A DNA stretch of 64,000 nt from JAPHSX01 sp041554195 (GTDB lineage: Bacteria; Pseudomonadota; Gammaproteobacteria; Thiohalomonadales; Thiohalomonadaceae). Within the stretch, counting starts at the first letter, position 1. Each line of letters opens with the position of its first letter. Where the stretch lies: positions 124,001-188,000 of the forward strand of contig JBFFMJ010000007.1 of assembly GCA_041554195.1 (NCBI GenBank). The letters are read 5' to 3'. This document shows, in pieces, positions 8,668 through 16,602 of the stretch. Made by a program: the position numbers and the translations under genes. The notes below the pieces were generated by a model that searched no databases, had not been told where the DNA came from, and worked only from the letters and a program-made list of their open reading frames with translations.

Positions 8668-9060
8668 TTAAGCCTCACCCGGCGGCGTCAACTGCACCCC
8701 GTTATTCCACGGCATCATCACCAGCACACGGGCGATGATGCAGCGACCAACGAAGGTGACCATAATAGTGCCCACCAGCAGCATCCAGTAGAAGATGCGG
8801 GTCGGGTCGAACAGCGCGATGATCACGAAGGCGGTATAGACTTCACGCACCTGGCTGGGGAATGCGAAGACACCCTTGAAAAAAATGTATTCAATGGTCT
8901 GTATCATGCTGATGAGAATCACACCATAAAAACCATAGGCACTTAGCTGCTCCATTTGGTCGCCTGGCATATAGTTTGCTGCAAGGCCCGTGATCATGCA
9001 GACAAGTGTTAATGCCCAGTACCACCACTCTCTGCTGGTTGGATTAATAGCCAGTTTCAT
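8668..9060 (-). CDS. small polytopic membrane protein of unknown function
   Basis: A 130-residue protein with about four hydrophobic segments (around residues 12-30, 43-62, 75-85 and 88-112). A strong ribosome binding site (AAGGGGGAAGAGG) precedes the ATG. It lies 50 bases downstream of pldA on the same strand and is probably co-transcribed with pldA and the 190-residue membrane protein. I do not recognise a family. Possible links to envelope lipid turnover rest only on its neighbours. Confidence 0.7.
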   Translation of the reverse strand: MKLAINPTSREWWYWALTLVCMITGLAANYMPGDQMEQLSAYGFYGVILISMIQTIEYIFFKGVFAFPSQVREVYTAFVIIALFDPTRIFYWMLLVGTIMVTFVGRCIIARVLVMMPWNNGVQLTPPGEA

Positions 9061-9110
9061 CCTCTTCCCCCTTATATTATTACGTTCTATTTACACTATT
9101 GCGTAAGATA

Positions 9111-9962
9111 TTATAACCAGTCGGTAAGCATAACGCCGATACCAATACTCCGACCGTAATGATTATAATCAATCAATGATTCGCCGTGCCCGTTGAACAG
9201 TTGCAGGTAACCGCGCAGACGATCATTGAGGGGGAAGGTGTAGTCGAGTTGAATTGCCCCCTTATTATCGCTACTTAAATTATTGCGCAGCATAACCCCA
9301 ATCGAGTGGTCACTGAATTTTCTCAGTAATCGCAGCTCGAAGTTGCCCATGTAATCCTCAATATCGATATTGTCGTCTTCGCTAGCCGCCTCAGGCACGC
9401 GCCACCACGGCTTAATACTAAGGTAGGTGCCTTCGTGCTCCAGCACGAAATCGAGCATCACCCGGTTCCAGCTGCGTGACAGTGGCTCGGTGCCGCCATT
9501 CGATTGATGGTTAAGCGACAGGGTAATAAGGCGTCCGTGGAAATTATTCAGCGCATAATCGCCGTGAAAACTCAGCAGGATCTCTGGCTCGTAGTTAGTC
9601 TCGCGAAACGGTGAGGAGTAATTGCCGTTATAGGCCTGCCAGAAAGACTGCTGGGTATAGCCGAAGGAGAGCATGCCATTATTACCAAGCAGCTCGCGCA
9701 CCAGCGGCACCTTGAAGCTGAACTGCATCTTTATTTCGTTCTGTTCTACTTCCAGCGGCATTCCGGCATAGGGGACGTTATTGGGGCTATCGGTATAGGC
9801 GAGCGGCAGTATATAGGTGGGGCGATGCGGGGTAATGGCAAAGGGGTTGTCGTAGGTCTCCCACTCCAAGTCCAGACGCTGGTCGATGGCCGACTCCTCC
9901 TGCGCCTCAGCCACTGCCGCCAACGACACCAGCATTAGCAATAAACAAATCAATCTCATCAT
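9111..9962 (-). CDS. pldA: outer membrane phospholipase A (OMPLA)
   Basis: A 283-residue precursor with a typical signal peptide (MMRLICLLLMLVSLAAVAEA). It is a 12-strand barrel enzyme that hydrolyses misplaced phospholipids in the outer leaflet. The catalytic triad fits the family: H152 and S154 in LNHQSNGG, and N166 in SRSWNR, with the same spacing as H142/S144/N156 in E. coli. The C-terminal ending GESLIDYNHYGRSIGIGVML is also family-typical. Its start overlaps the stop of the upstream membrane protein by 4 bases (ATGA), so the two are translationally coupled. Confidence 0.93.
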   Translation of the reverse strand: MMRLICLLLMLVSLAAVAEAQEESAIDQRLDLEWETYDNPFAITPHRPTYILPLAYTDSPNNVPYAGMPLEVEQNEIKMQFSFKVPLVRELLGNNGMLSFGYTQQSFWQAYNGNYSSPFRETNYEPEILLSFHGDYALNNFHGRLITLSLNHQSNGGTEPLSRSWNRVMLDFVLEHEGTYLSIKPWWRVPEAASEDDNIDIEDYMGNFELRLLRKFSDHSIGVMLRNNLSSDNKGAIQLDYTFPLNDRLRGYLQLFNGHGESLIDYNHYGRSIGIGVMLTDWL

Positions 9963-10531
9963 GTCGTTTCAGCCGCCTGCAACTCGATCGGGATCTGTGC
10001 CAGTTTTTCATAGAACCGTTGCCGTTGCCGAATCGGCCACCACTCATAGAGAAAAAGATTTATCGGGTACCACATCGCCACCCAGCCGGTGATCAGAAAT
10101 CCCTCCCCCGCAATCGACCAGAACGGTCCGCTATAACCCTGTGCCACAATCGTGTGGTGCGCCAGGATACAGAAAAAGAGAAAGCCGAGCCCGATCGCCA
10201 GTGCCTTGCGCCCCTGCCGCAGTACCCGGCTGAACTCACGCGCCGTGGCCTGCGCACGATAGGCAAAATAGTGATGGATCGCCTGAGGGACGCCTGCGGC
10301 CTGCTCATCGTCACAGAGCTCAGAGGGCAGATGCAGCGACAGCTTGAGTGGCGTCTCAAGGGTGAACTCCTCCGCCGAGTCCACAATATACTCCTCGGCA
10401 GCGGGCGCGAGATCCTTCAGGCGGAACGGTGCCGGGTCCAGCGAATTGAACAGCTGCTGAATCGAATGCAATTTCAGTTCAATCAGATAAAAGCCCTCTT
10501 CACAGCGGTAATTCTCCACACTCTTTTTCAT
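9959..10531 (-). CDS. two-helix membrane protein coupled to pldA
   Basis: A 190-residue protein beginning MKKSVENYRCEEGFYLIELKL. The frame reads 13 codons further upstream, but this ATG has a purine-rich site and gives a natural N-terminus. The first 110 residues are soluble and acidic. Two hydrophobic helices follow (about 113-130 and 147-165 in this numbering), and the tail is basic (PIRQRQRFYEKLAQ). It overlaps pldA by 4 bases. I have seen similar unknown proteins in proteobacteria but cannot name the family. It could assist phospholipase regulation or membrane stress response; this is inference from coupling only. Confidence 0.75.
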   Translation of the reverse strand: MKKSVENYRCEEGFYLIELKLHSIQQLFNSLDPAPFRLKDLAPAAEEYIVDSAEEFTLETPLKLSLHLPSELCDDEQAAGVPQAIHHYFAYRAQATAREFSRVLRQGRKALAIGLGFLFFCILAHHTIVAQGYSGPFWSIAGEGFLITGWVAMWYPINLFLYEWWPIRQRQRFYEKLAQIPIELQAAETT

Positions 10532-10609
10532 CTCGCCGCCCCATCCGGTTTGCCTGCACACGAGGCGCACCGCATAATCACACCATACTCGTCATAAGGC
10601 AAAATTAGC

Positions 10610-12076
10610 ATGAAATACCGAGACCTTCGCGACTTCATCGCGCAACTCGAACAAAGGGGTGAGCTGAAGCGTATCAGCCGCGAGATCGACCCCAATCTTG
10701 AGATGACCGAGATCGCCGACCGCACCCTGCGTGCCGCAGGCCCGGCGCTGCTGTTCGAGAACCCGAAGGGCTCCGATATACCGGTACTCGCCAACCTCTT
10801 CGGCACCCCGCAGCGGGTCGCCCTAGGCATGGGCGAGGAGTCGGTCGAGGCGTTACGCGAGGTGGGCAAGCTGCTGGCCTACCTGAAGGAACCGGAGCCA
10901 CCGAAGGGGCTGAAGGATGCCTGGAGCAAACTGCCGGTGTTGAAGCAGGTGCTCAACATGTCCCCCAAGGTGGTAAAGAACGCCCCCTGTCAGGAGGTGG
11001 TACTGGAGGGCGACGAGGTTGATCTGGGCAAACTACCGATACAAACCTGCTGGCCCGGCGATGCCGCCCCCCTCATCACCTGGGGTCTCGTTATCACCAA
11101 AGGGCCGCGCAAGGAACGGCAGAACCTCGGTATCTATCGCCAGCAGGTGATCGCAAAGAACAAGGTGATCATGCGCTGGCTCTCCCACCGTGGTGGGGCG
11201 CTGGACCTGCGCGACTGGCAGGAGAGGCACCCCGGCGAGCCCTTCCCGGTGAGCGTGGCCCTCGGGGCGGATCCTGCCACCATCCTCGGTGCCGTCACCC
11301 CGATCCCCGATGCCATCTCCGAGTACGGCTTTGCCGGGCTGCTGCGCGGCTCCAAGACTGAGGTCGCCAACTGCATCGGCAACGAACTACAGGCACCCGC
11401 CAGCGCCGAGTTCGTGCTGGAAGGCTACATCTACCCCGATGAGATGGCCGACGAGGGTCCCTACGGCGACCACACCGGTTACTACAACGAGGTCGACCAG
11501 TTTCCGGTCTTCACCATCGAGCGCATCACCCACCGCAAAGACCCCATCTACCACTCCACCTACACCGGACGTCCGCCCGACGAACCGGCCGTCCTCGGCG
11601 TCGCCCTTAACGAAGTCTTCGTGCCGATCCTGCAAAAGCAGTACCCGGAGATCGTCGACTTCTACCTGCCAGCCGAAGGCTGCTCCTACCGCCTCGCCGT
11701 GGTCTCGATCAAAAAGCAGTACCCCGGCCACGCCAAGCGGGTAATGCTCGGCATCTGGTCATTCCTGCGCCAGTTCATGTACACCAAGTTCGTCATCGTC
11801 GTCGACGACGACATCAACACCCGTAGCTGGGAAGATGTGATCTGGGCCATCACCACCCGCATGGACCCGGTACGCGACACCACCCTGCTGGAGAACACGC
11901 CGATTGATTACCTCGACTTCGCCTCCCCCGTCTCCGGCCTCGGCGGCAAGATGGGCATGGACGCAACCAATAAATGGGAAGGCGAAACCGACCGCGAATG
12001 GGGCACACCGATTGTGATGGATGAAGCGGTGAAACAGCGGGTGGATGAGATTTGGGGGGAGTTGGGGATTGAGTGA
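10610..12076 (+). CDS. ubiD: UbiD prenylated-flavin decarboxylase (3-octaprenyl-4-hydroxybenzoate carboxy-lyase)
   Basis: A 488-residue cytoplasmic enzyme that removes the carboxyl group of the prenylated 4-hydroxybenzoate intermediate in ubiquinone synthesis. It uses prenylated FMN made by UbiX. Length and sequence agree with E. coli UbiD (497) from the N-terminus (MKYRDLRDFIAQLEQRGELK) to the C-terminal helix region. Motifs such as EGYIYPDEMADEGPYGDHTG hold active-site acids. It stands alone, divergent from the pldA operon, and the AT-rich islet begins right after its stop. Its presence implies a ubiquinone-using organism. Confidence 0.96.
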   Translation: MKYRDLRDFIAQLEQRGELKRISREIDPNLEMTEIADRTLRAAGPALLFENPKGSDIPVLANLFGTPQRVALGMGEESVEALREVGKLLAYLKEPEPPKGLKDAWSKLPVLKQVLNMSPKVVKNAPCQEVVLEGDEVDLGKLPIQTCWPGDAAPLITWGLVITKGPRKERQNLGIYRQQVIAKNKVIMRWLSHRGGALDLRDWQERHPGEPFPVSVALGADPATILGAVTPIPDAISEYGFAGLLRGSKTEVANCIGNELQAPASAEFVLEGYIYPDEMADEGPYGDHTGYYNEVDQFPVFTIERITHRKDPIYHSTYTGRPPDEPAVLGVALNEVFVPILQKQYPEIVDFYLPAEGCSYRLAVVSIKKQYPGHAKRVMLGIWSFLRQFMYTKFVIVVDDDINTRSWEDVIWAITTRMDPVRDTTLLENTPIDYLDFASPVSGLGGKMGMDATNKWEGETDREWGTPIVMDEAVKQRVDEIWGELGIE

Positions 12077-12080
12077 TGGT

Positions 12081-12090
12081 GGTAGGGTGG
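12081..12090 (+). repeat. left half of 10-bp inverted repeat bounding an AT-rich islet
   Basis: GGTAGGGTGG, four bases after the ubiD stop, is the exact reverse complement of CCACCCTACC at 13269-13278. GC-rich ubiD ends here and AT-rich sequence begins. Confidence 0.5.
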
Positions 12091-12194
12091 AATAAGTTAA
12101 GTGCATTGCATTTTGTTTATTGTGTGCGGTGGATCTGCTTGCACCCCATATCTTGTTCGTTAGCTTATATGAGTGTATTTCATAGGGTGAATAT

Positions 12195-13222
12195 ATGCCT
12201 TTAGAAGGAAGGGAGAAGAGGGTCTTTGAATGGTTTTCCAAACAATCCCTAGAGCTTGAAGAGAAAGCAAATAAAAATGGCGGTAGACTTCGGAGAGATG
12301 ATATATGGAGAAGAGAGTACTATCCCTACCCATATTTAATACTAGAGCCAGATGAAGTTATATTGCAAAGATTTTCAGATATTTTCACCAATTGCATAGA
12401 TCTATCTAAAGATGGAAAAATAACACCCACTCCAATGATGGAGAAAGATGCACGACTTGCTCAATTCTTTACTGAAATAACAGAAGAAACTAATTGGCGA
12501 GGAATACTCCATCGAGAGTCAATAAATCAAGCATTAGAACAAATCACCGCATACTTTGAAAATGGCCTCCCTTTAGGTGCTCGAATATTCAAGGGGTTAC
12601 CTAAGGCAAAAAGCAATCATCTTTACAAGTTTTCAAAAAAGAAATATGTGGAAAAATGTATAAATATGGAAGGTTTCAAATATCACCAGCGTCCTACTAC
12701 TCGAAAGGAAGTCATTTGCGTGCTATGAAGGACTTAGAGACTCAGAGGCACTATCGGCTCAAGGCAATTAGAGACGTTATGGAAGGAACAAACAGCATAA
12801 AGGTACAAGGGGAGATTATCGAAATAGTTAATGGAGTGGTGCCGTTATATTTTATGCTTCAGGATTATTATTTATTTAGCTCCTGCAATGAAATGAGCCG
12901 TAGATTGCCTACAGATTTTGAGGCTGATTCTGTTTTGGTTATTAAAAATAAAAAGGAATTTATTGCGAGACTAAGAATTAGTCTTCTCGCAATTTATCCT
13001 AAATGGGAGCACTTGGACGGAGACGTGTATTATTACGACCCATATAATGATCTACCAACGGATACAAACCAAGAGTTTTACAAACATATATCATACGCAT
13101 ATCAAAAGGAACATCGCTGCATTATTAGACCAAGATCAATTGATGGTTCAAATATTAGTTTGGAACCATTCTTTGTTGAACTTGGATCGTTAAATGATAT
13201 TTGTGAAACAATCAATTCATAA
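12195..13222 (+). pseudogene. DUF2971-like protein gene with a single-base frameshift in an A tract
   Basis: Two overlapping frames (12195-12728 and 12656-13222) together encode one protein of about 342 residues. The first frame ends its sensible part at LYKFSKKKYVEK, and the second continues MYKYGRFQISPASYYS. The junction is an A5 run at 12652-12656; one added A would join both frames into VEKMYKYGRFQISP. The motif order (YKF...Y...GRF.IS.ASYY...AMKDLE) is that of DUF2971-type proteins, which lack an assigned function and are often found in accessory DNA. Base composition is far more AT-rich than the flanking ubiD and TRAP genes. It may be a true pseudogene, a phase-variable gene or an assembly error. 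Confidence 0.7.
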
Positions 13223-13250
13223 CAACTATACAACCCATAACACGTAACGC

Positions 13251-13272
13251 GTGGGCAAAAAAAACTGCCCAC
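13251..13272. repeat. hairpin at the right edge of the AT-rich islet
   Basis: GTGGGCA and TGCCCAC form a perfect 7-bp stem with an A-rich 8-base loop. It merges into the CCACCCTACC right repeat. No T run follows on either strand, so it looks more like a dispersed intergenic palindrome than a standard terminator. Confidence 0.5.
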
Positions 13273-13278
13273 CCTACC
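13269..13278 (-). repeat. right half of 10-bp inverted repeat bounding the AT-rich islet
   Basis: CCACCCTACC is the exact reverse complement of the repeat at 12081-12090. It lies 15 bases before the dctP-like stop codon. Confidence 0.5.
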
Positions 13279-13293
13279 CCTACACAACTTCAA

Positions 13294-14406
13294 TCAACTA
13301 CCCCGCGCATTCAAATAAGCCCGCTCCGAAACATCATGCCAGGCACTGGCCTGATCACGGAATGCCTTAAACGACTCATAGACCTTCTTGCTCATCGGAT
13401 CCTTGTTAGCGACCTCGGCCACCACCTCATCGGAGACACGCTTTAGCTGTGCCAGTACCTCGTCGGGGAATTTACGCAGGTCTACCTTATGTTTTGTAAC
13501 CAGCGTGTGCAGCGCCTGATTGTTGCGCGCGGTGAGTTCTGAAAGGCCATCGAGGTTGGCGGCCTTGCTGGCGGTCAGCACGATGCTTTGCAGATCCTTG
13601 GGCAGAGCATCAAAGGCCTTCTGGTTGATAAAACACTCCAGCGTGGTGCCCGGCTCGTGCCAGCCCGGATAGTAGTAGTGCTTAGCCGCCTTGTGCAGGC
13701 CGAAGGCGAGGTCGTTGTAGGGGCCGACCCACTCGGTGGCGTCGATGGCACCGGATTTTAGCGAGGAGAAGATCTCGCCACCGGGCAGGCTGACGGGGGT
13801 GCCGCCGAGACGACTTAACACTTCGCCGCCGAGGCCGGGGATGCGCATCTTCAGACCCTTCAGGTCATCGAGCGTATTGATCTCTTTATTGAACCAGCCG
13901 CCCATCTGCACCCCGGTGTTCAGCGCCGCGGTGGGGACGAGGCCGAAGGGCTTGTAGACCTCCTGCCACAGCTCCATGCCGCCGCCGTGGTAGAGCCAGG
14001 CGTTCATCTCCTGCGCAGTCAGACCAAAAGGCACGGCGGAGAAAAACTGTGCCGCCTCGCTCTTGCCCTTCCAGTAGTAGGAGGCGCCGTGACCCATCTG
14101 TGCGGTGCCGCGTGAGACGGCGTCGAAGATCTCAAAGGCGGGCACCAGTTCACCCGCGCCGTAGACCTTTACCTCAAGCCGACCACCTGACATCTCGGTG
14201 ATCAATTTCGCCAGGTTATTGGCCCCGGTACCAAGGGCAGGGAAGTTCTTCGGCCAGGTGGTGACCATCTTCCACTCGATCTTGTCCTGCTGCTGCGAGG
14301 TGGCCTGCTGCGCCGCCTGCTTCTTTTCACCACAACCGCTGGCCAGCATTGCACCGGCCGCCAGTGAGCCGGCCCCCAGCCCCTTGAGTACATCACGACG
14401 TTTCAT
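13294..14406 (-). CDS. TRAP transporter solute receptor (DctP/TakP type), Tat-exported probable lipoprotein
   Basis: A 370-residue periplasmic binding protein. The N-terminus has a twin-arginine motif (MKRRDVLKGLGAGS), a hydrophobic stretch and a lipobox-like LASGC at residues 22-25, with Cys at 25. The body matches the TRAP DctP family (WKMVTTWPKNFPALGTGAN, AMGHGASYYWKGK-like region, ATEWVGPYNDLAFGLHKAAK). TakP-type members bind 2-oxo acids or other organic acids together with a cation. No gene for the membrane subunits (DctQ/DctM) is in the window, so the receptor is an orphan here. It lies 74 bases downstream of the diguanylate cyclase gene on the same strand. Confidence 0.9.
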   Translation of the reverse strand: MKRRDVLKGLGAGSLAAGAMLASGCGEKKQAAQQATSQQQDKIEWKMVTTWPKNFPALGTGANNLAKLITEMSGGRLEVKVYGAGELVPAFEIFDAVSRGTAQMGHGASYYWKGKSEAAQFFSAVPFGLTAQEMNAWLYHGGGMELWQEVYKPFGLVPTAALNTGVQMGGWFNKEINTLDDLKGLKMRIPGLGGEVLSRLGGTPVSLPGGEIFSSLKSGAIDATEWVGPYNDLAFGLHKAAKHYYYPGWHEPGTTLECFINQKAFDALPKDLQSIVLTASKAANLDGLSELTARNNQALHTLVTKHKVDLRKFPDEVLAQLKRVSDEVVAEVANKDPMSKKVYESFKAFRDQASAWHDVSERAYLNARGS

Positions 14407-14480
14407 CGACTCTTCCCCTGCTTATTGGTTGATTGTGCGCACAATCCTACCCAGCCGTAGCGGCCCAAACAAGCAAAGGC

Positions 14481-16472
14481 TTAAGCCTCGGAGGCAAAGA
14501 GGTAGCGGTGGCGTCCCGCCGCCTTGGCCCGGTACATCGCCTGGTCGGCGCTATTGAGTACGGTCTCGATGGTGTCGCCATCCTCCGGGTAGAGGCTGAT
14601 GCCGATGCTGGCGCCGACGTGGCAGGGCTCTCCGGCAACCATGATCTCCGCGGAGATGGTGTCGAGGACCTTCTGCGCCATATCCGACACCGCCTCACGG
14701 CTGACAACCCCCTGTAGCAGCAGTACGAACTCGTCACCACCGAAGCGGGCCACCGTGTCCGACTCCCGGACACACTGTTTTAAGCGTTTCGCCACCTGGC
14801 GTAGCACCATGTCACCGGCGGCATGGCCGAGGCGGTCATTGACCGGCTTGAAGCCGTCGAGGTCAATAAAGAGGAAGGCGGCACGGCACTTGTTGCGGTG
14901 GCACTGGCTCAGCGCCTGGGCCGCGCGGTCGTAAAGCAGGTTGCGATTGACCAGGCCGGTAAGTGGATCACTGTTCGCCAACTCGCGTAGTCGCGACTCG
15001 GTACTCTTCTGCTCTGAAAGCACCGAGTAGAGGCCGATATAGTGGCTGACCTTGCCATGGCGATCCCTGATGGCACTGATGGAGAGCCACTCGGGAAAGA
15101 GGTCCCCGCCCTTGTGGCGGTTCCATATCTCCCCCTCCCAGCGCCCCCTGGAATCCAGCTCCTGCCACACTTTGCTGTAAAACGTGTCATCGTGGCGCCC
15201 CGACGCCAGCAACGCCGGATTCTTCCCCAACACCTCGTCGGTACTGTAACCGGTCAGCCCGCTAAAGCCACGATTAACCGAGAGGATCCGCTGCTCAGCG
15301 TCCGTAATTACCACCCCGTTGGTCGCCGTTTCCATCACCTTGGCGTGCAATTCCAGGCGTTCCAGCAACTGCTCCTGCTCCCACCTCGAACGTGCCAGGC
15401 GCCACACCACCAAACTGCTCAGCAGCAACAGAAATAACAGTAACGGCAGGTAGATCACCTGGTGATCACTCAGCAGCCGTGCGTCACCCTCGCCACCGTA
15501 ATGTGAGACCACCAGCACGGCATCCTGTGGCAGGCCCGAAGCGTACTGCCAGAGACCCGCAGCAGCGCTGTCCGTGGTATGCCGCTGGGCATACTCCTCC
15601 AGACTCAGGGCGGCGAAGGTGAACAGGCCATTCTGCGTGCGAAGCTGTCCATGGCCGCGCTCGACTATCTTCTGCCACTCTCGGGCAGACTCCTGCGCAA
15701 AGCTCTGCTCCCGGTTAAACATAAAGGCAAAGCGACGCTTGCGATCGGGGTGATAGAGCCAGAAGCCGTCGCTATTTATCAGTTGCAGGGTAACGGCTTT
15801 CCCCTCACCCAGGCTGGCGAAATGGTCAAGCAGCCCCCGCGTCTCATAGTTCAGTATCAGCAGGCCGTTACGCGCACCTGTCGCATCAGCGGTTGGCGTG
15901 GCAACGCGCAGCATCGGTCGGTATGGCAGCTCCACCACGCCATTCTCGACATTGAGGTCCATCGGCGAGACGTAGACCCCTCCCGGCGGGAGCGCCATGG
16001 CCTCGCGAAAATAGTAACGCTGTGACTTGTCCTGCAGCTGCGACGGCGGCACCACCGTGGTCGTGCCATCCTGGTAGTGGTAGTCGATGCGCACCCGCTC
16101 GCGCCCCTGCAGGTCGAGCCAGCGCAGCTGCTGATAGCGTTTGATATGCCGCGCGAATGTCTCCAACTCCGACTGCAAGGCATGGCGTTCCTCTTCACCC
16201 CCACCCGCACAATAGCTCCTCACCGCATGGCTATCCGCCAGGTAGTGCAGTTCTGTGACCACCCCGCTGATATCGGTCTCGATGGCCCGCAGTGCTAGGG
16301 CCACACGGCTCTCTTCCTGCGCCTCAGCCTGTCTGCGCTCATGGGTGATATCAACGCGGAAATAGACGGCAAACAGCACCACCACCAGCAATAGCAGGGG
16401 CAGGTAGCGCTTGAGAAAATAGGGAAGGATCTGTCGAACCTCTCTAAAGCGTGAATTCTGGTTTTGCGGCAT
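14481..16472 (-). CDS. membrane diguanylate cyclase with periplasmic sensor, PAS and GGDEF domains
   Basis: A 663-residue signalling enzyme that makes cyclic di-GMP. A first membrane helix (about residues 20-40) and a second at about 345-370 enclose a periplasmic Cache-like region. A PAS domain follows (METATNGVVITDAEQRILSV), then a GGDEF domain with the intact RFGGDEF site at about 577-582. An inhibitory-site RESD lies five residues before GGDEF, so product inhibition is expected. There is no EAL domain. The frame opens 19 codons earlier at 16529, but the ATG at 16472 has a better ribosome binding site (AGGA, six bases ahead). The sensed signal is unknown. Confidence 0.9.
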   Translation of the reverse strand: MPQNQNSRFREVRQILPYFLKRYLPLLLLVVVLFAVYFRVDITHERRQAEAQEESRVALALRAIETDISGVVTELHYLADSHAVRSYCAGGGEEERHALQSELETFARHIKRYQQLRWLDLQGRERVRIDYHYQDGTTTVVPPSQLQDKSQRYYFREAMALPPGGVYVSPMDLNVENGVVELPYRPMLRVATPTADATGARNGLLILNYETRGLLDHFASLGEGKAVTLQLINSDGFWLYHPDRKRRFAFMFNREQSFAQESAREWQKIVERGHGQLRTQNGLFTFAALSLEEYAQRHTTDSAAAGLWQYASGLPQDAVLVVSHYGGEGDARLLSDHQVIYLPLLLFLLLLSSLVVWRLARSRWEQEQLLERLELHAKVMETATNGVVITDAEQRILSVNRGFSGLTGYSTDEVLGKNPALLASGRHDDTFYSKVWQELDSRGRWEGEIWNRHKGGDLFPEWLSISAIRDRHGKVSHYIGLYSVLSEQKSTESRLRELANSDPLTGLVNRNLLYDRAAQALSQCHRNKCRAAFLFIDLDGFKPVNDRLGHAAGDMVLRQVAKRLKQCVRESDTVARFGGDEFVLLLQGVVSREAVSDMAQKVLDTISAEIMVAGEPCHVGASIGISLYPEDGDTIETVLNSADQAMYRAKAAGRHRYLFASEA

Positions 16473-16602
16473 CGGTATTCCTGAGTATGCGTTAGGCCCT
16501 GACACCCCTGGTGGGGGTGCCATCATCATCCATCAGGCAGAAAGTGACTCTCCTCTTTTAAATATGGCAAGCTGGGGAGGAAGTGACAGGAAGAACGGCT
16601 TT

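Noticed and set aside
13251..13272. Rho-independent terminator for the TRAP gene or the DUF2971-like gene
   Set aside because: The stem is perfect but no T run follows on either strand; it better fits a dispersed palindrome.
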